From positions 10,602,001-10,666,000 of the forward strand of contig CM034127.1 in NCBI GenBank assembly GCA_019914995.1: a stretch of 64,000 bases of DNA. Reading direction: 5' to 3'. Positions 1 through 13,674 of this stretch are shown here, piece after piece; within the stretch, counting starts at the first letter, position 1, and each line of letters opens with the position of its first letter. The notes under the pieces are model-generated. The model saw only the letters and a list, made by a program, of their open reading frames with translations, made no database searches and was not told the DNA's origin. A program made the position numbers and the translations under genes. Source of the DNA: Acanthochlamys bracteata. Its lineage: Eukaryota; Streptophyta; Magnoliopsida; Pandanales; Velloziaceae.

Positions 1-129
1 CTTGATTGCCCAGACTCTGATGATAGTGATGATGAAGCAAAGCCCGTGCCGCCGCCGCTGCAGCTTCAGCTTGGCTGGGCTGAGTCATCTAATGTGTCGA
101 CCAACCACCAGGATCAACAACAGTTATAA
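1..129 (+). CDS. 3' end of an unidentified protein-coding gene
   Basis: The reading frame is open from base 1 to a TAA stop at 127-129 and gives 42 C-terminal residues. They are acidic first (Asp/Ser/Glu cluster), then proline-rich, then glutamine-rich, ending in DQQQL. An LQLQLGW stretch looks like the short hydrophobic tails found at the C-termini of some plant transcription factors, but this is too weak to assign a family. The rest of the gene lies upstream of the window. Codon use and the clean stop support a real coding end; the function is unknown. Confidence 0.5.
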   Translation, partial: LDCPDSDDSDDEAKPVPPPLQLQLGWAESSNVSTNHQDQQQL

Positions 130-3100
130 AAAAGAATTAGAAGAAAGGAAAAATGGAGATTAAAGAAGTGAAGCCCGTTTGATCATCGTAAGAGTGCTGC
201 AATTCAGGGAAGCAACAATTCAATCTGAAAGGTTCTTCTATACTTTGCTTAATTTTGTTTTAGTTTTATGATGATGACTTTGAGATCTAGTTGAGTTCAA
301 CAGAGATGAAGAAGAAATTCAACATTACTCAAAAAAGAGAAAAAAAAAAAAAGAAATCCAAAGCCACCACCTTGAATTAATTCTTGCTTTCTGATGGTTT
401 AGTTCTAGTGAATTGTAAATATATCCATGGATGAATATTATTATATAGAGTCCATGAACACCTCCAAGACCATGTCCATGAATTTAATCTTGTTTTTCTT
501 TATGCCACCCTATGGAAATAATCCTCTTCGTCACAACCTGGTGGCTAATTTATGTTATTGTTTACTTCATCAATTTGTCTTGTTCTTATCTATATATACA
601 TCTTTCATGTTCTTGTTTGTGTTGTAGTCCAAACATTCAAAATTTTGCAACTCCTGTTGTCTATACATTCGTTCTTTGCAGCTAGCTCTTACTACTATGC
701 GCATTTAACTTTCCCTTCTCCTAAGTTGATTGAATTAGAGAAAGCAATTATGGGCCTTGCATCTTTTCACCATATCAAGTTAGATTTCAACAGCAATCAT
801 GGCTTCAATTGTCCACTTATGTATAGTTATATTTCATTTACCCTAGAGGACAAACAAAATACTTCTTTCTAACTATCTAATTAGAAGTATGAGCTTAAAA
901 TGTTCCATTGAGCTTCTGCGAAGTACCTTGAGATGATATTAATTTATTAGGTCAAGTCTTCTTGGTATATTCAGATTCAAACTACTTGTATGATGCATAA
1001 ATATGCATATGGACCATAGAATCAAACTGTAGTAAGGTAATATTCTTCATGCAAACATGGTTAACCAAGATGATTACTATAAAATAATGAATGGTTAAGG
1101 TTAGTCTACTAATTAGGCAACCGTGGTCTTTAACTTACCTATTATGTCAATTCCAGAAAACTTATTCTTTGATGACGGCATTAGCATGAATATTTCATTC
1201 AGATTTTGCAACGACAATCTTTGTCCCCTTACAAAATTTCAAGTTTGCATATGTACCTATTAGTCTAGATTGATGAGAATATAATTTCTTGTTCATTAAC
1301 CTTAATATTCAGAAACCGCATTGATATGGCGGTATTTACTGAGACTTAACTCTTTCTCTACAGAATAAGCATATTACCTAATGACACGTTTAGTAGACTA
1401 CTTACGTAGAAGAAAACTCGTACATATGCATGATCTTTGGAAAGGTATTGAAATTATACGAAGCTTTTTGCTCATTTTATATGTATATGTCAACATTAAT
1501 CTCTAATGTCATTGGCTTGGTGCAAATAAGCATTCAGTACTAGATACGTACTGCAGTTTCATTCAAGGTAAATAAACTTGTACAGCTCGTATATGTTACG
1601 AGAAATATCAAAGTCTGCAAAAGTAAGTGGTGCTCTGTTGAAGAAAAACTTTTGCTTTAATAGTTTTGTTTTGTGTAGATCATTAAATTTCTTACAAAAG
1701 AAGGGAAGTGCACCTAGCTACTTATTATTTGTGTGTCAGAAATTAGTTATGCACCTGTTTTCATGATGAAATTTATATATAGACTGTAAATGATTCACTA
1801 ATGAGTTTGTCCTCTTTCTCCAAAAAAGTCTTGCACTTTGCACAGTATATATGTCTAGAAAGCGAGAGGGAGAGAGCAAAAGAAAAGCAAAGAAAAAGAA
1901 TCAACGCAGCTGCCAGAGGTATTATTTTAGTTATGGGCAGACAAATTGATTTCAGTTATTCTCAGAGGTGGCCTTTGCCCTTGTTTGTATCTGCATGCTA
2001 CTACTACTATTACTACTACCCTACTCTCTTATAGATCTCCCGATGCAATGCACCCTTTGTTTGTTGGTATCCATTTATTCCCATCTCCCCTTATCCTTCT
2101 CTATCTATTACTTCTTTTGTCTTTCCCTTTCTTTTTTGTTTTTGAATCATAATCATCTATTGTTTTGAGAGAGTTAATTAACAAGTAGCTAGTGTTTCTG
2201 GGTTTTTTGGAGATTGATTTGGTTAGGTCTTAGTTTATTTTATAGATGATGAACTGTAATGATAAGCTTAATACTATTGTAGTACCAGAGGATATGGACC
2301 ACATGTACAAAATACATACTCATGGCTAAGGGGAGCTTGAGGTTATTTAAAATTAAGGATCTTATTGTAGAGCTTTTCAAAAAATAAAATTATTTTTTAA
2401 AATAAAAATTATATATATAAAATTTTTTATAATGTATAATATATTTATATTTTAAAATACTATAAAAAGTTTATTAAAAAATAAAAAGTTGAAATGAAAC
2501 GGAGTAGTACTTTGATAAACAACGCATATATAGGTTTATCTCTTGATCTCAAAAAGTGGGGAAAGGATGAAAAAAAAGTTATGCCTTTCCTGTGGATGTA
2601 TAGCTTAATCATGTTACATTCTACCTATTTTGCTGTAGAGATCAAATAGTGTATCATTATTAGTCACACATATATGTCTCTCCCTGGTATTCAGTACTGT
2701 AGTTAATAGTAACTATGTGGTTATTTGGACAATTTCTGTATCTACTATATTACTTTTGCTTGTATTACTTGTAACTTGTTATTTCATTATGTTGATGCTA
2801 TAGCTTAATTGTATTATAGCACTCGCGTGTTTTTTATGCTTCTTTTATATATGTGAATAATCTACCTTGTCTTTCCAAAAGCCTACAATAATATTTATAC
2901 ATGTAGATGACTTACTTTCTTGGCATGTAATAATGCATGTTGGTAGAAATTTGTTGAATATACAATATTCCTACTAATTTAATGAAATGAGATGGTTATG
3001 TTACTTATGTAGCATATATATACTAGCTGTGATATATGCATGTATAAGTTAAAAGGAAAAGGTTAGGATTTGTTGGGATTGCTTTTAGTTGCTTTGAAAG

Positions 3101-6015
3101 GAAAAATATTCTACAAAAAATTTTTTAAAAAAATTGAAAATATGGATGAAATATTCTACGCACAACTTTTTTTCTGAAAATTCATAAAAAAGCTAATTCT
3201 TTTGACACTATTTTTTCAGTAACTCTTTACTTGCCTTTAGAAGAAAAAAATAATTGCTAATACAATTTCAGACAAACAAAGCTTGAACTTAGCTGTGGGT
3301 GAATTACACTTTGTTTGGTGCGTTAAGAACCGTTTTAAGAATCTACGTAAATGGTTTGTACAAAGAAAATTGAAATGCATTCGAACACAAAACCTCTTGT
3401 TCGTAGATCTTTTTTATACTTTTATCAGTAACACAGGAAACATCTTGATATAAAATATTACGATTAGAGCTTTTCTTTTGCTTCTTTTTTTCTTTTCCTG
3501 CAACGTTTTTGCACTTGCAAAGTCTGAACAAGTAGCAATAGGAATTCTGCAACATAAAGGAAAAAGCAACTGATCACTGCTATGACTTGTACTATAACTT
3601 TATACATTGCTCAACAGAGACCTCAGAACAGAAGTATAAGTTGAAAAGAGCGCCGCTGCTGAAGAGTATATGTAGTGCATTTCATGTGGTTGATCAATTA
3701 TATGTGCATGTTTGTCCAACCAACACAATCATATATATACACAAAGGAAAGACTAGAAAACGTCATGTAATAAAATATAGAATTAGAAATTAAACATGTC
3801 TGTTGCATGTTTTATTTTTTCTCAAGCCTGGATAACTTGAGCGCTGGTGAAGTACATTAGTGCTCGAAAAGGTCATGCATCACTAGTCGATGGAATCACA
3901 ATGCAAAACATGTTTATTCACTTGATCACCTTATGAAAAGTCTATTGCATGTATGATCTCTGTAGAGTCTCTTACAAGCACCCCCAGATGTAATAGGTTT
4001 TGCTTACAACATTTAATTGTCCAATATTAATCCTCAGAGCTCACTTTCTTCAACCAAAATCACTTCTAGCTACACAAAATAATACAAAAAAGTCACTTCC
4101 AATTTATTGTAGCCACAAAAGAATATAATAAAATTAAACCTTAAGAACTATTTATAATAACTCACTTTATAGTAAGTCATTTTTTCAGTAAGCAATTTAC
4201 TGCAAAAAGAACGCACTCTAAGACTATATCAGGTATTATCCTTATTTATTTTGGGTTGATATATTAAAATTACTAGGAATCTCTTTTACATGTGAAGCAA
4301 TGAATCAAAGATGAAGAGGATTTTGAAAGATTTTAAGGCATGCAGTTCCTCTCTATGTATCTGTAGCTGTTCAAGTATGTCTATCATTCCCTTCACTATC
4401 CTAGATATACAGGATTTTCAGTAAGTAGTTGAATTCCTCACTAGTGATAGATACTGATACCGAACTCTTGAACTTTTGAATAAATTATTCAACACGACTA
4501 CGCATCACATATCCCTCTTGCTAGCTATCGACGCGATCTGGTCAACAAATTGCTACAAAGGAATTTGTGGCCAAGAACAAGTTACTGAAGCTAGCAACTT
4601 ACCGGAAAGCATCAATCATTCAAGCGCATGGCCGACCGCTGTCAGGCCAGCCGCTGTCACCTGGCCATCATCACCAACTATCTATGTATCTATTTGCTCA
4701 CTTGGTAGAACAACAAGAAACTACCAAAGCACACAAAAGCATGCAAGCAAGAAAGCCACACAAACACAAGAGGAGAGTTGCAAAGTTAGCTTTCCAAATC
4801 TTCATTCCAGTTTCCATATGCCAACTCCACAATCACTTTTCAGAATCCTTTCTAGCTAGCTTTTACAATAATCTAATACGTGTATCTCATGCTACTACTA
4901 CGTGTATTTCTATCAATCACTCAATACTTTCAAAGTGATGTTATCTCACTTTCATCGTTATTAAGTTGGAAAAGGTAGAACATGGATATATGTATCTCTA
5001 TCAGTAAATTGACTTATTCAATTTGGACTCTTTGAGCTGCTGTTAAATGGTCTCAATCAATGCATCTGGTTTCATGGTGTGCCCAATTTTGGTTGAAATC
5101 TCTATTGTTGTCGTACTAGTGATTAGTGAACTCAGAACATTATACTTGTTAATTCCGGAGAGCCGTATTACTATTACAACGCTACTGGCAGGATTCAAAA
5201 TTTGTCACTGGGTTCATATGCATTCTGATGAGTCTCAAGTTGGAGACAGGTATCATGCAGTTTCATCAGTGCCCCACGTCCGAGAGACGGATAATATTCC
5301 AACAGTGGTTAAATGCTTCTTACAGAATAACAGGGGGAGATGCATCATGGTGGCATTTATGGTTATATTTCAGCATTAGTTGTTTGTCCACTTCCGCGAC
5401 AACTAATCCTTTGTTTCTTTTTCATTAAACTACATATAGACACCGTTCTTCATCAAAATGTTATGTTACGTTAGGAAGACAAAAGAAGGTATTAATACAT
5501 GAAAAGTGGCATATTTGTTGCTTGTACAGGATATATATACACATTATACACCATCTTCCTAAAGCAACATGTAAAACCAGATTGCTTTGCCAAACTTTTG
5601 GGTAAAGCTCTGATGAAAGGAAATCAAGCGGCTCTGAGAAGAATCTGTATGTAACTCAGTGATCTCCCCCACCATTGACAAAACTTATGACGAACATCTA
5701 ACTACACCACCATGCCAGAAAATGGGAATGGAATAAATCTGCAGACAGGAAATTGCTCGTGAAGCGATAACAACTCAGACAGTAGTTATTGAAAAAACTT
5801 ACAGGGAGTCTGCTAAAGTTGAAGCAATGTCTTATGGAAAACATTGACTAGCCAATATATGCAGGTATATAACCATATTCTTTACAGTTGGGACTTCATA
5901 GAGGTACAGAAAAATGTTTGAAGACAGGTATGCACACCATATTTACATTGCGAAAACAATCTCCAGGGTTAGATCCAAAAAGCCAGAAACATGCTCTGAG
6001 ATCCAGCACTCTGTT
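130..6015. other. Long spacer without a convincing gene
   Basis: AT-rich sequence between the first gene and the minus-strand gene ending at 6016. The open frames here are short, have no recognisable domain and overlap each other in different frames. About 5550-6015 probably holds the 3' untranslated region of the downstream minus-strand gene. A very AT-rich block at about 2380-2500 and a segment at about 4035-4215 ending in AAAAAGAACGCACTC resemble decayed MITE sequence seen elsewhere in the window. Confidence 0.5.
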
Positions 6016-9000
6016 CTAATGTGTGAGTTCATCTACTTGCACATGCTCCCATTCAGAAGATCCTGTATCGTATCCTCCAGCTGCAAAAGAATTTTTCGCA
6101 TGGAAGCTGTTCAAGTTACGAGACTGAGTCACTTTATTGCATGCATGGGCTTTCTTCCCTGCAGGCTCTGATAAGCTTGCATCCTGCTTGTAATGACCCT
6201 CATCATGGATAGTGCCAAGATGCTGCATTCGCCCTTTGATTCTTGCGTCTCTACCTCCACGTATGTCTTGACTTCGCAAATGTGGACTTGAAGAAATTGA
6301 AGAGTCAAAATTTATGGCCAAACATGATTCAGGACCCATGGTGTTTTTCGTACAAGGGAAAGGCATGTACAACTCTTCCGTTGCCCTTGAGTTACTATCA
6401 GCTGCACCGATATTTTTTCCCTCAGCAACATCAGAAGTCTCTTCCCGGTCTTCCAAAATCCTGAATCTGGCTGACATTGATTTACTATCAGCTGAACCAA
6501 TTATTTTTTCCTCACCAACATCAGAAGTCCCTTCCCGGTCTTTCAAAATCCTGAATCTGGCTGACATGAAGCTACTATCAGTTGAACCAATTTCGTTTCC
6601 CTCACCAACATCAGAAGTCCCTTCCCGGTCTTTCAAAATCCTGAATCTGGCCATGACTGACGTGTCAGTCCCATTTGCACCATATCGTTCTGATGAAGAG
6701 GTTTGACTGCAGGGTCTCAGTTGACTTATTTTATCTGTTGGACCCCCAGGAGTTAGACTGCATGAAGGAACTAAGCTCTCCGAACTTCTGTTGGTTAGGT
6801 CTTCCAAATTAGATTTAATATTGACATCCAACAATTGACTACACATTGCTGCAGCATAAACTCAAACTATTAAGGGGTAAACAGCAAAAGCATTGAACGT
6901 CAGATCACAGCCTAAAAAGAAATCAGCCCTAAAGGAACCCAACCTTACCGTTCAGCCCATACTTCTGATTTTGAATCTGTAGCTGCAAAAGAGTAAGCTG
7001 GTGCTCATACTTCTTGGAACGTAACTCTTCCTCTGCCAGGATCCACAAATGCTTATACGCAAGTGCTTGAAGGTTCTCTTCACCAATAAGAGGATTCTGT
7101 TCTAGAACCGTCTCCGAAACCTGCCAGTGTAGATGGGACATTATTAATCAATCAAATACTAGTATCAGGAACGATACCATCTCAGGACAATGTACACTCG
7201 ATACCCGTTGTATCTCAATGTTCGAAGCCTGAGTGGCCTCAGCAGCGATAGGATCAAATTTCATGAATCCATTTCTCAAACCAACAGCTGTTGCGCATCC
7301 TTCCCCTTCCAATAATGAGGTGCTCCAGTCATTTCTCTGACTCATATAATCAGTGTCTGAAACTTTGGCATTAAACCCATGAACTTCCAGCTCAGGAATG
7401 GCCTCAGAAACGCCCTGAAAAATTAACAATCACAGATGCTAGTTATTCTGTTTGATATACTTTAGAAAGCCAGATGGTGAAAGAACTCATCCCTCTGCCC
7501 TTGTATCAACTATGAAAATAAGTAGCACCACCACCATCAAAATCAAGAAGTGGACCAAGGCTGATGACAAAGATTTTCCTCAATTAAGTGCTCTAGGGTG
7601 ACCGATTTCAATTACTAAAAAAGAAATATTAACGAAGATAAAGAAGATTGGAATCAACAAGGCACGGACCGATGTTTTTCTAGGTCATTAGGGATATACG
7701 TAGCTGATCATTACGTAAAATCTTAAAGCTAAAAAACATCATGTCTGACGAGAACAGGTAGATATGCACAATTCATAGAGCAGTTTCTAACCACCTTCAG
7801 GGAAAAGAAGAAAGAAGACAAAGTTCACCATATTTTTAACATAATTTCAACAATTTCTGCAGAAAAGTCACAGGTAAGTGAACACAAAACTCTATTCATG
7901 CCAAAATATTTATGAAGATGAACAGAACAACTGAATTTGCAATACATACTTCATAGGTTAGCTCATGCTGATAACCTAATAAAAACAGCAAAACTGAAAA
8001 GCATAACCTCCTAGTTGTTGATGTAATAATTTACATTGGAAAAACGCACACAAGTAATGCATGGAAAGTTCCACAATCAAGTAATAAAAAATGTGAACAA
8101 CAGTAGCAATACATAAGGCAAGGAATAGCATCCCCTCCCAAAGGAATCAAGCAATTACCAGAGGAACCCACTTACCTTTCTTTTCTTGTTGAAGAGAGCA
8201 TCAAGAAGACCACTTACAGACTCAAGATTATTGAGAACATATTCTTCAACTTCATCAGCATTAGAGAAGGAAGACAGAAGATCTCTTGATAGTTCAATTA
8301 TTTTTTTGAGGAGTGCTTGCACATCTTTCTTTCTGGAGGAAGTTTTGCATGGAATATCATGACGTCTAAGTTTCTTAACAATTCCAACTTCATAATCACA
8401 TGGACTTGAAGCATTGCCTCCGGAACAAGGTCTAGATGTTTCACTTCGTGCAACTTGAGGAACATTCAAAGTTCTTATGTGCTGAAAGGCACAAGCGTGA
8501 CTTCCCTCCCTGTCTGACAGTTGTATGTGCTCACTCTTTCCTTCTAATTGCTTTGAATATTCTACAGATTCAGGTTTAGATTCTTGATTGTTGCTGCGGT
8601 ATTTAATTTGCTCTTCATCTGCACCCTTTTTAGATCTGAAGTCTATCTTACTTCCACTACCAAGTTTGCTCTCTGTTGCTGGGAAACCAAACGCTACAGG
8701 TGGCTCCTCAAGGAAGAACGATGGATAATCTTCAGCTCTATCTCCACAAATAATATTTCCTTTTGAACTTTCAAGGCCTTTAGGACCATGCAATTTTAGT
8801 AGCTGATCAGAACTGTCACAACCATTAAAATTCTGTGATGCAAAACTATACTCTTCCATTTTATCTAGTTTGAATGCAGAAAGCTGTGAAGTTGGAGTAC
8901 CTTTCCAACATGGCGAATCTATAGCAAGATTCAACGGATCATGTGCTTCAGTTAAACTATGTATGGACTTATATTGCTCCATAGAAGCACACTTAGAAGC

Positions 9001-11793
9001 AAGTGATTCAGGAACATTTACATCTTTCGTTGAAGCACTTTCAATCTCATTGGAACAGCCTATATGATCTGTACTTGACAAAGAATCAAGACAATTAAGA
9101 GTAGGAACACCAAAATGTCGCTCCATCTTCAAAGGACCATCTATAGTCTGCTTTATAGTCAAGTCACTCAATTTATGACCCATTTGTCCAACTTTTATGG
9201 TAGAGAACTTCTTTCCACTGTCATCTAAATGACTTTCTCTAATTCTCTGACTACTAACTTCTTTAAGTTTATGTTGATGAGCCACAGCGAGTTGGCTACC
9301 CTGAGATGGCACCCTGCCAGTGATGTCATTTTCAAAGTCATGGATACCCATAGTTTTTACAGTGGAATCAATAAACACTTGCTTATTTCTACCTAAAAAA
9401 CTATAATCTTGGGTTGTGGTAGTGGCTGTGGACATTTGGTGAGACATAAAATCTGTGGAAGATGCAGAAATTTGTTTTATGTACCTATTAGAAGAAGAAT
9501 TTGCTTCAGAGGAACTGTATGAATTTATACGTGGAGTCAGTACTGTTGCATGACAGTTAATCGTCCCTTTAGGTATAGCACTTGAACCATAATCAGATGC
9601 CGCGTGCAATTTGTCAGAACTTTGGTTATTCTCCTCATCAGTCTTCGAATATTTCTCCCATGTTTGACCCCGTATTTCAAATTGTTCTTCATACATTACA
9701 TTCCTCCCATTTGAAGCTTCGCAAAATGCATTACCAGAACCTCCTGCATAAAACAAAGTATTTAGAAGTATGACTGCAATGAGCCTACATGGGTTTCCTG
9801 CAGCTATCTTGAGTATGTGTTATGAACAGGAAAAAAAGCATATCAAAACTTAATAAGAGAAAGAACTATCCAGTACCGCAAGTCTTTCATGATCAAACAA
9901 TCAAGAGACTATACCAATGCATGCATCAGAAACCTAAGACTCTTGAAACTCTATTTGATGCACTTTGAAAAAACAACATCTCAGCTATGTATCTTTGAGG
10001 TTCACAAGACAAAATTCACTCTTCTAGTTACTAATTACATTTAAAAATTCATGCAGAGCTATTTGAGATAAATAAGCATCACAATCCAAAGGGAGAACAG
10101 GCCAGTGTGAATCGGGGTCAATATGTGCTGGAGATAGAAAAAGATTGCATTTTACATATACAGGTTGTAGAGTTGTCAAAAATTAAGTATGAAAATTATG
10201 GACATGTTGAAGCATCAAATTACGAGCAATTCAACAATGTCCAAACATCTCCAAATGCCCTTTCAATGATTTCTTAATGATTATGTGAATTTTATAGTTA
10301 TAGTGACAAGGGCTAGTGGAAATGGAATCTAGTGGCATAACTGAATCCAAACATCATATCTGTTATCCGTTTAGAGCACCAATTGACATTTCTTAGTCTT
10401 GTATCTCTTTTTGATAGATCAACAATAAAAAACCAAATCATTGCAAATTTATGCACCAATAGATGAAAGATGGTTCAAGATAATGAAAAGGATAGGAAAC
10501 CTCAGGTAACATCACTAACAGCATCCACCTAATACAAACTACAAAAGAGTAGAGAAGCAAAGAAGAAAATTACTATCTTTCGGTAACAGAGATGTTTTAG
10601 AACCATTAAATGGCTCAAACTGAGAGGAACTAGCATCAAGGACATTCAATTGCTTGCCTTTCTCATGGTGAGGTTGTCCAATCCACACAGCCCCTCCTAT
10701 GTCAGATTGAGTTACAATACTTTCAACATTTGCTAAAGCATGGTAGCAACTATATGAAGCTGCCTCATTGGTGTTATTTCTGGGCAGAGAATGGGGATTA
10801 TTGCCCAGAGATGAAGGGCCTGACGAAGCAGATGGAAGCGATATCTCAGCATGTGGCGTCGTGTAACAGTAAGAAACTACTGGGCCATGATCTTGAGATG
10901 GCAAAGGCAAAGTGTTCATATATGGAGCGACGCCATCAACTGATCTTCCACATCCATAGGCCAAAAAATAAAACATTAGCAATCAAGGGATGCATCAAAG
11001 ATAGGTTACTCAAAAAGCATGAAATCTAGAGATAACCAAGAGCAGTTCTACTTCCAAAGAAGATTTTTTAAAAAATTGTGTAGTGTGAAGATAGTGGATC
11101 AACCCTATAGACACAACAGATCTTTGTTCCATCAGGTTGAAGCCGGCTCCATAGACTCTAGAACAACAAAACACGTTACAATAAACAACTACTACTTCAG
11201 CAATGTCACTGATGGATTAGAATCTATACACCGTAGTTTTACGGTCAGCTAACTACAACGAATTTCTTTACTTATTGTAACTACAGCAAGAATGTGTATT
11301 TATAAACTCTCAATAAACTAATTACTTTATAATAAATCTTCCTCAAGTTTGACAAATTATACAAATCCTTTAACAGCAAATCGCCAATTAACAGTGTAAT
11401 AAATCAGCAATCAACGCGTCAATGAGATTCGAACGCAGGATAGTATCTTCGAACATTAAACACCGACGATCTCAGACGAAAACATTGGCAAAAAGAAAAA
11501 AAAAAAGGTAGCTTTGAATTGGAGAGAGCAAGAAGATCACCTTTAGCGGAGCTACTCGGGTACGAAGGCGAGTGAGCTGAACTGCCTCCGATCATGTAGG
11601 ATAATTCCACGCCAGCACCGGTGGTGACGTCAGCGGGAGTTGAGTAGTAAGGGTAGTAGGGGGAAGGCGCCGAAGTAGGCGGAGGCGGAGGAGGAGGTTG
11701 TCGTTGTTGTTCTTGTTGTTGCGGGGTCCGCAAATAGCGATCGACGGTGAAGGGAGGAGCGAGAGGAGAGAGCTTAGAGCTTTGCCTGATCAT
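6016..11793 (-). CDS. Uncharacterised Ser-rich protein with three 30-residue repeats
   Basis: Six exons join in frame with GT-AG borders: 11793-11541, 10939-10574, 9743-8176, 7414-7205, 7120-6949 and 6848-6016, giving about 1133 residues. The N-terminus is rich in Gln, Pro and Tyr (a QQQEQQRQ run followed by a Pro run); the middle is Ser/Asn/Lys-rich and looks disordered; near residues 710-730 there is a charged helix-like stretch ending NKKRK. The last exon carries three tandem 30-residue repeats with the core ARFRILKDREGTSDV, then a C-terminus ending VDELTH. No transmembrane segment, signal peptide or catalytic motif is visible. The start is the ATG at 11793. The acceptor of exon 2 is the least certain border. 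I do not recognise the family. A nuclear or scaffold-type disordered protein is a guess from composition only. Confidence 0.72.
6427..6696 (-). repeat. Three tandem 90-bp coding repeats
   Basis: Within the last exon of the Ser-rich gene, the AACATCAGAAGTC word recurs at 6427, 6517 and 6607, a period of exactly 90 bp, so the frame is kept and the protein carries three 30-residue units. The units differ by a few substitutions (for example LKDREGT versus LEDREET), with the most downstream coding unit the most diverged. Confidence 0.85.
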
Positions 11794-12504
11794 TGTGACC
11801 CCAACAAACTCCAGCGATCAGAGAGAGAGAGGGATGGTGAATGCGAAGAGACGCGGAAGGAAGGTAAATCTTGCTGAGTGGGTTCGGCCCGTTCGGGTGG
11901 GCTTTTGGGGCTGAAATTGTTTATGAAATAATTTTTTTAAAAAATAAATAAATTTTATTTTTTTATTAAAAAAATAATAATAAATAATAATAATATTTTA
12001 TTATGTAAAACTTTTTATATTTTTTACAATTTTAATTAATTTATAAAAAATTTTAAAAATTAATAAAAATTTTTGAGATAAAATATTGCCAAATAGCTCC
12101 CTTTTCAATGAAAATTAATTTTTAATTATTTACCAAGTAAAAATATATCTACTGTTATAATTGATGTTACTTCATTGTATATTCATTCATATGATAGTGA
12201 CAAAATTATCCTACTCAAAAGTTTTTGTAAAGGAAATTAGAAAAGAGGGAAGAGGTTATATACTTATATGAATCGTGGACAAATGAATTCTGACTTTATA
12301 AACATTGACAAAGTATTAAGCGCACAACTTTGCTAAATAGAATTATGCACATACTATTAGCAATTTATATACTTAGAAAAATCGATTACAGCGATAATGC
12401 TGAAGTACTTTTTTTAAAATCTTTTCCTCTCTTTTTTTATTTTAAAAATTTTATGATTATATATATATATATATATATAGGAATAAAAAAAAAATTTTTT
12501 TATG

Positions 12505-12872
12505 ATTATTTTTGGACACTTCTTCTTAAGTTTATGGCCGAAATGATCTCTAAATTCAATCTCTATCGTCGGATATAAAAAACTATGAGTTAGAAACATA
12601 CCTATAAAATTTTAGCTAAATCGGACAACGAAATCATTTCCATCCGATCAGATGATAAAGATGACAGAAATAATATAATATATATTTTGAAGTTGTCTTA
12701 TTTTCTGTCCTCTTTATTAAATGACCGGATGAAGATGAATTCGTGGTCTGATTGAGCTGAAATTTTTTTAGTATGTTTGTATTTTATAGTTTTTCATATC
12801 CAACGGTGGATATTGAATTTGAAAGTCGCCCTAATCATAAATCGGAGAGAAAATGTCCCTAAAAAGATAGTG
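12505..12872. repeat. Long imperfect inverted repeat (foldback or MITE-like)
   Basis: The left arm (about 12505-12667) reappears as its reverse complement in the right arm (about 12703-12872), with roughly three-quarters identity by eye. Paired words include AAATTCAAT / ATTGAATTT, GGATAT..AAAAACTAT on both arms, AAACATAC / GTATGTTT, and CATCCG / CGGATG. The spacer is about 35 bp. It has no coding potential. TA-rich tracts on both sides hide any target-site duplication. Confidence 0.75.
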
Positions 12873-12894
12873 TCTCAATCTCTCCCTTAATATA

Positions 12895-12915
12895 TATAAA
12901 TAAATAAATAAATAA

Positions 12916-12974
<59 letters not shown>
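12895..12974. repeat. Compound microsatellite (AAAT)n-(AT)n
   Basis: About six copies of a TAAA unit run straight into more than 25 copies of AT. A shorter AT tract lies at about 12458-12478, on the other side of the palindrome. Confidence 0.95.
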
Positions 12975-12976
<2 letters not shown>

Positions 12977-13674
12977 GTATGACTTTTTTTAAATATTTAA
13001 AATTTTTTTAAAATCTGAAAAATATTCTTCCACAATGCTGTAAACGTTTTCTTAAAAAACATACAAAAACATCACAAAATTATTGTATATAATTTTAAAA
13101 ATTATAAAATTTTTGAAAAATTATTTGAAAATTTTATATTTTAGTTAACCCAAAACGTGTCTTATATTTTGGAATGAAGTTCAAGCGTGTAACAATGTAT
13201 ATTATTGATTAGCTTCTCTATCAATAATGAAATCATGGCGTAATTTTAATCCAAATAGATTTAAAGAAGTGCGTAGATAAAAACGTCAAGGCGATTTCAT
13301 TTTTTCTTTAAGTATAATTTTTGAGCTTCGATGGGATGCCATGCCACTTTATGGATATCTTTCAGCTGCAGGCATAAAATCTAAACACAGGAAGGAATTA
13401 AAAAACCTTGGATACCTCTTATACGCTTGTGCATGAATGACAAAAAACACCCATTGGTGTCTTTGATTATTTGCTTACTACTTCAAACATCCAAGTCTCC
13501 CACCTAACAACAGATTTACCAGATACAAGGCCACATAACAGTGAACTGCATATCTCGTGACAAAATGATTGCATGAATTCCCTACAACACCTGGGTAAGG
13601 TTGAATAAGTAGTTATACTCGATTGGCCTCTGATTTCATTGTTGATGAATAACTAATCATGGGAAAGAAAATTT

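Larger units (their letters stand above)
11794..13674. other. Spacer with AT-rich repeats and a palindrome
   Basis: This is the 5' flank of the Ser-rich gene and the 3' flank of DCL1, both on the minus strand. No coding sequence is evident. It contains a MITE-like AT-rich block at about 11910-12090, an imperfect palindrome at about 12500-12875 and simple repeats up to 12974. About 13300-13674 is less AT-rich and probably holds the DCL1 3' untranslated region. Confidence 0.6.

Noticed and set aside
1890..2010. Possible microRNA hairpin around GGGCAGACAAATTG and TTTGTATCTGC
   Set aside because: Pairing by eye is short and broken, and no known microRNA sequence is present.
1801..2168. Three nested small frames rich in Tyr, Leu and Ser
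   Set aside because: They arise from CTA/CTT-rich repeats; the lengths and compositions fit chance.
5047..5428. Two overlapping open frames of 110 and 66 codons
   Set aside because: No recognisable domain, no splice partners, and both frames are equally open over the same bases.
6314..6706. 130-codon plus-strand frame with repeated SRSFKILNLADM
   Set aside because: It is the reverse strand of the 90-bp repeats in the Ser-rich gene.
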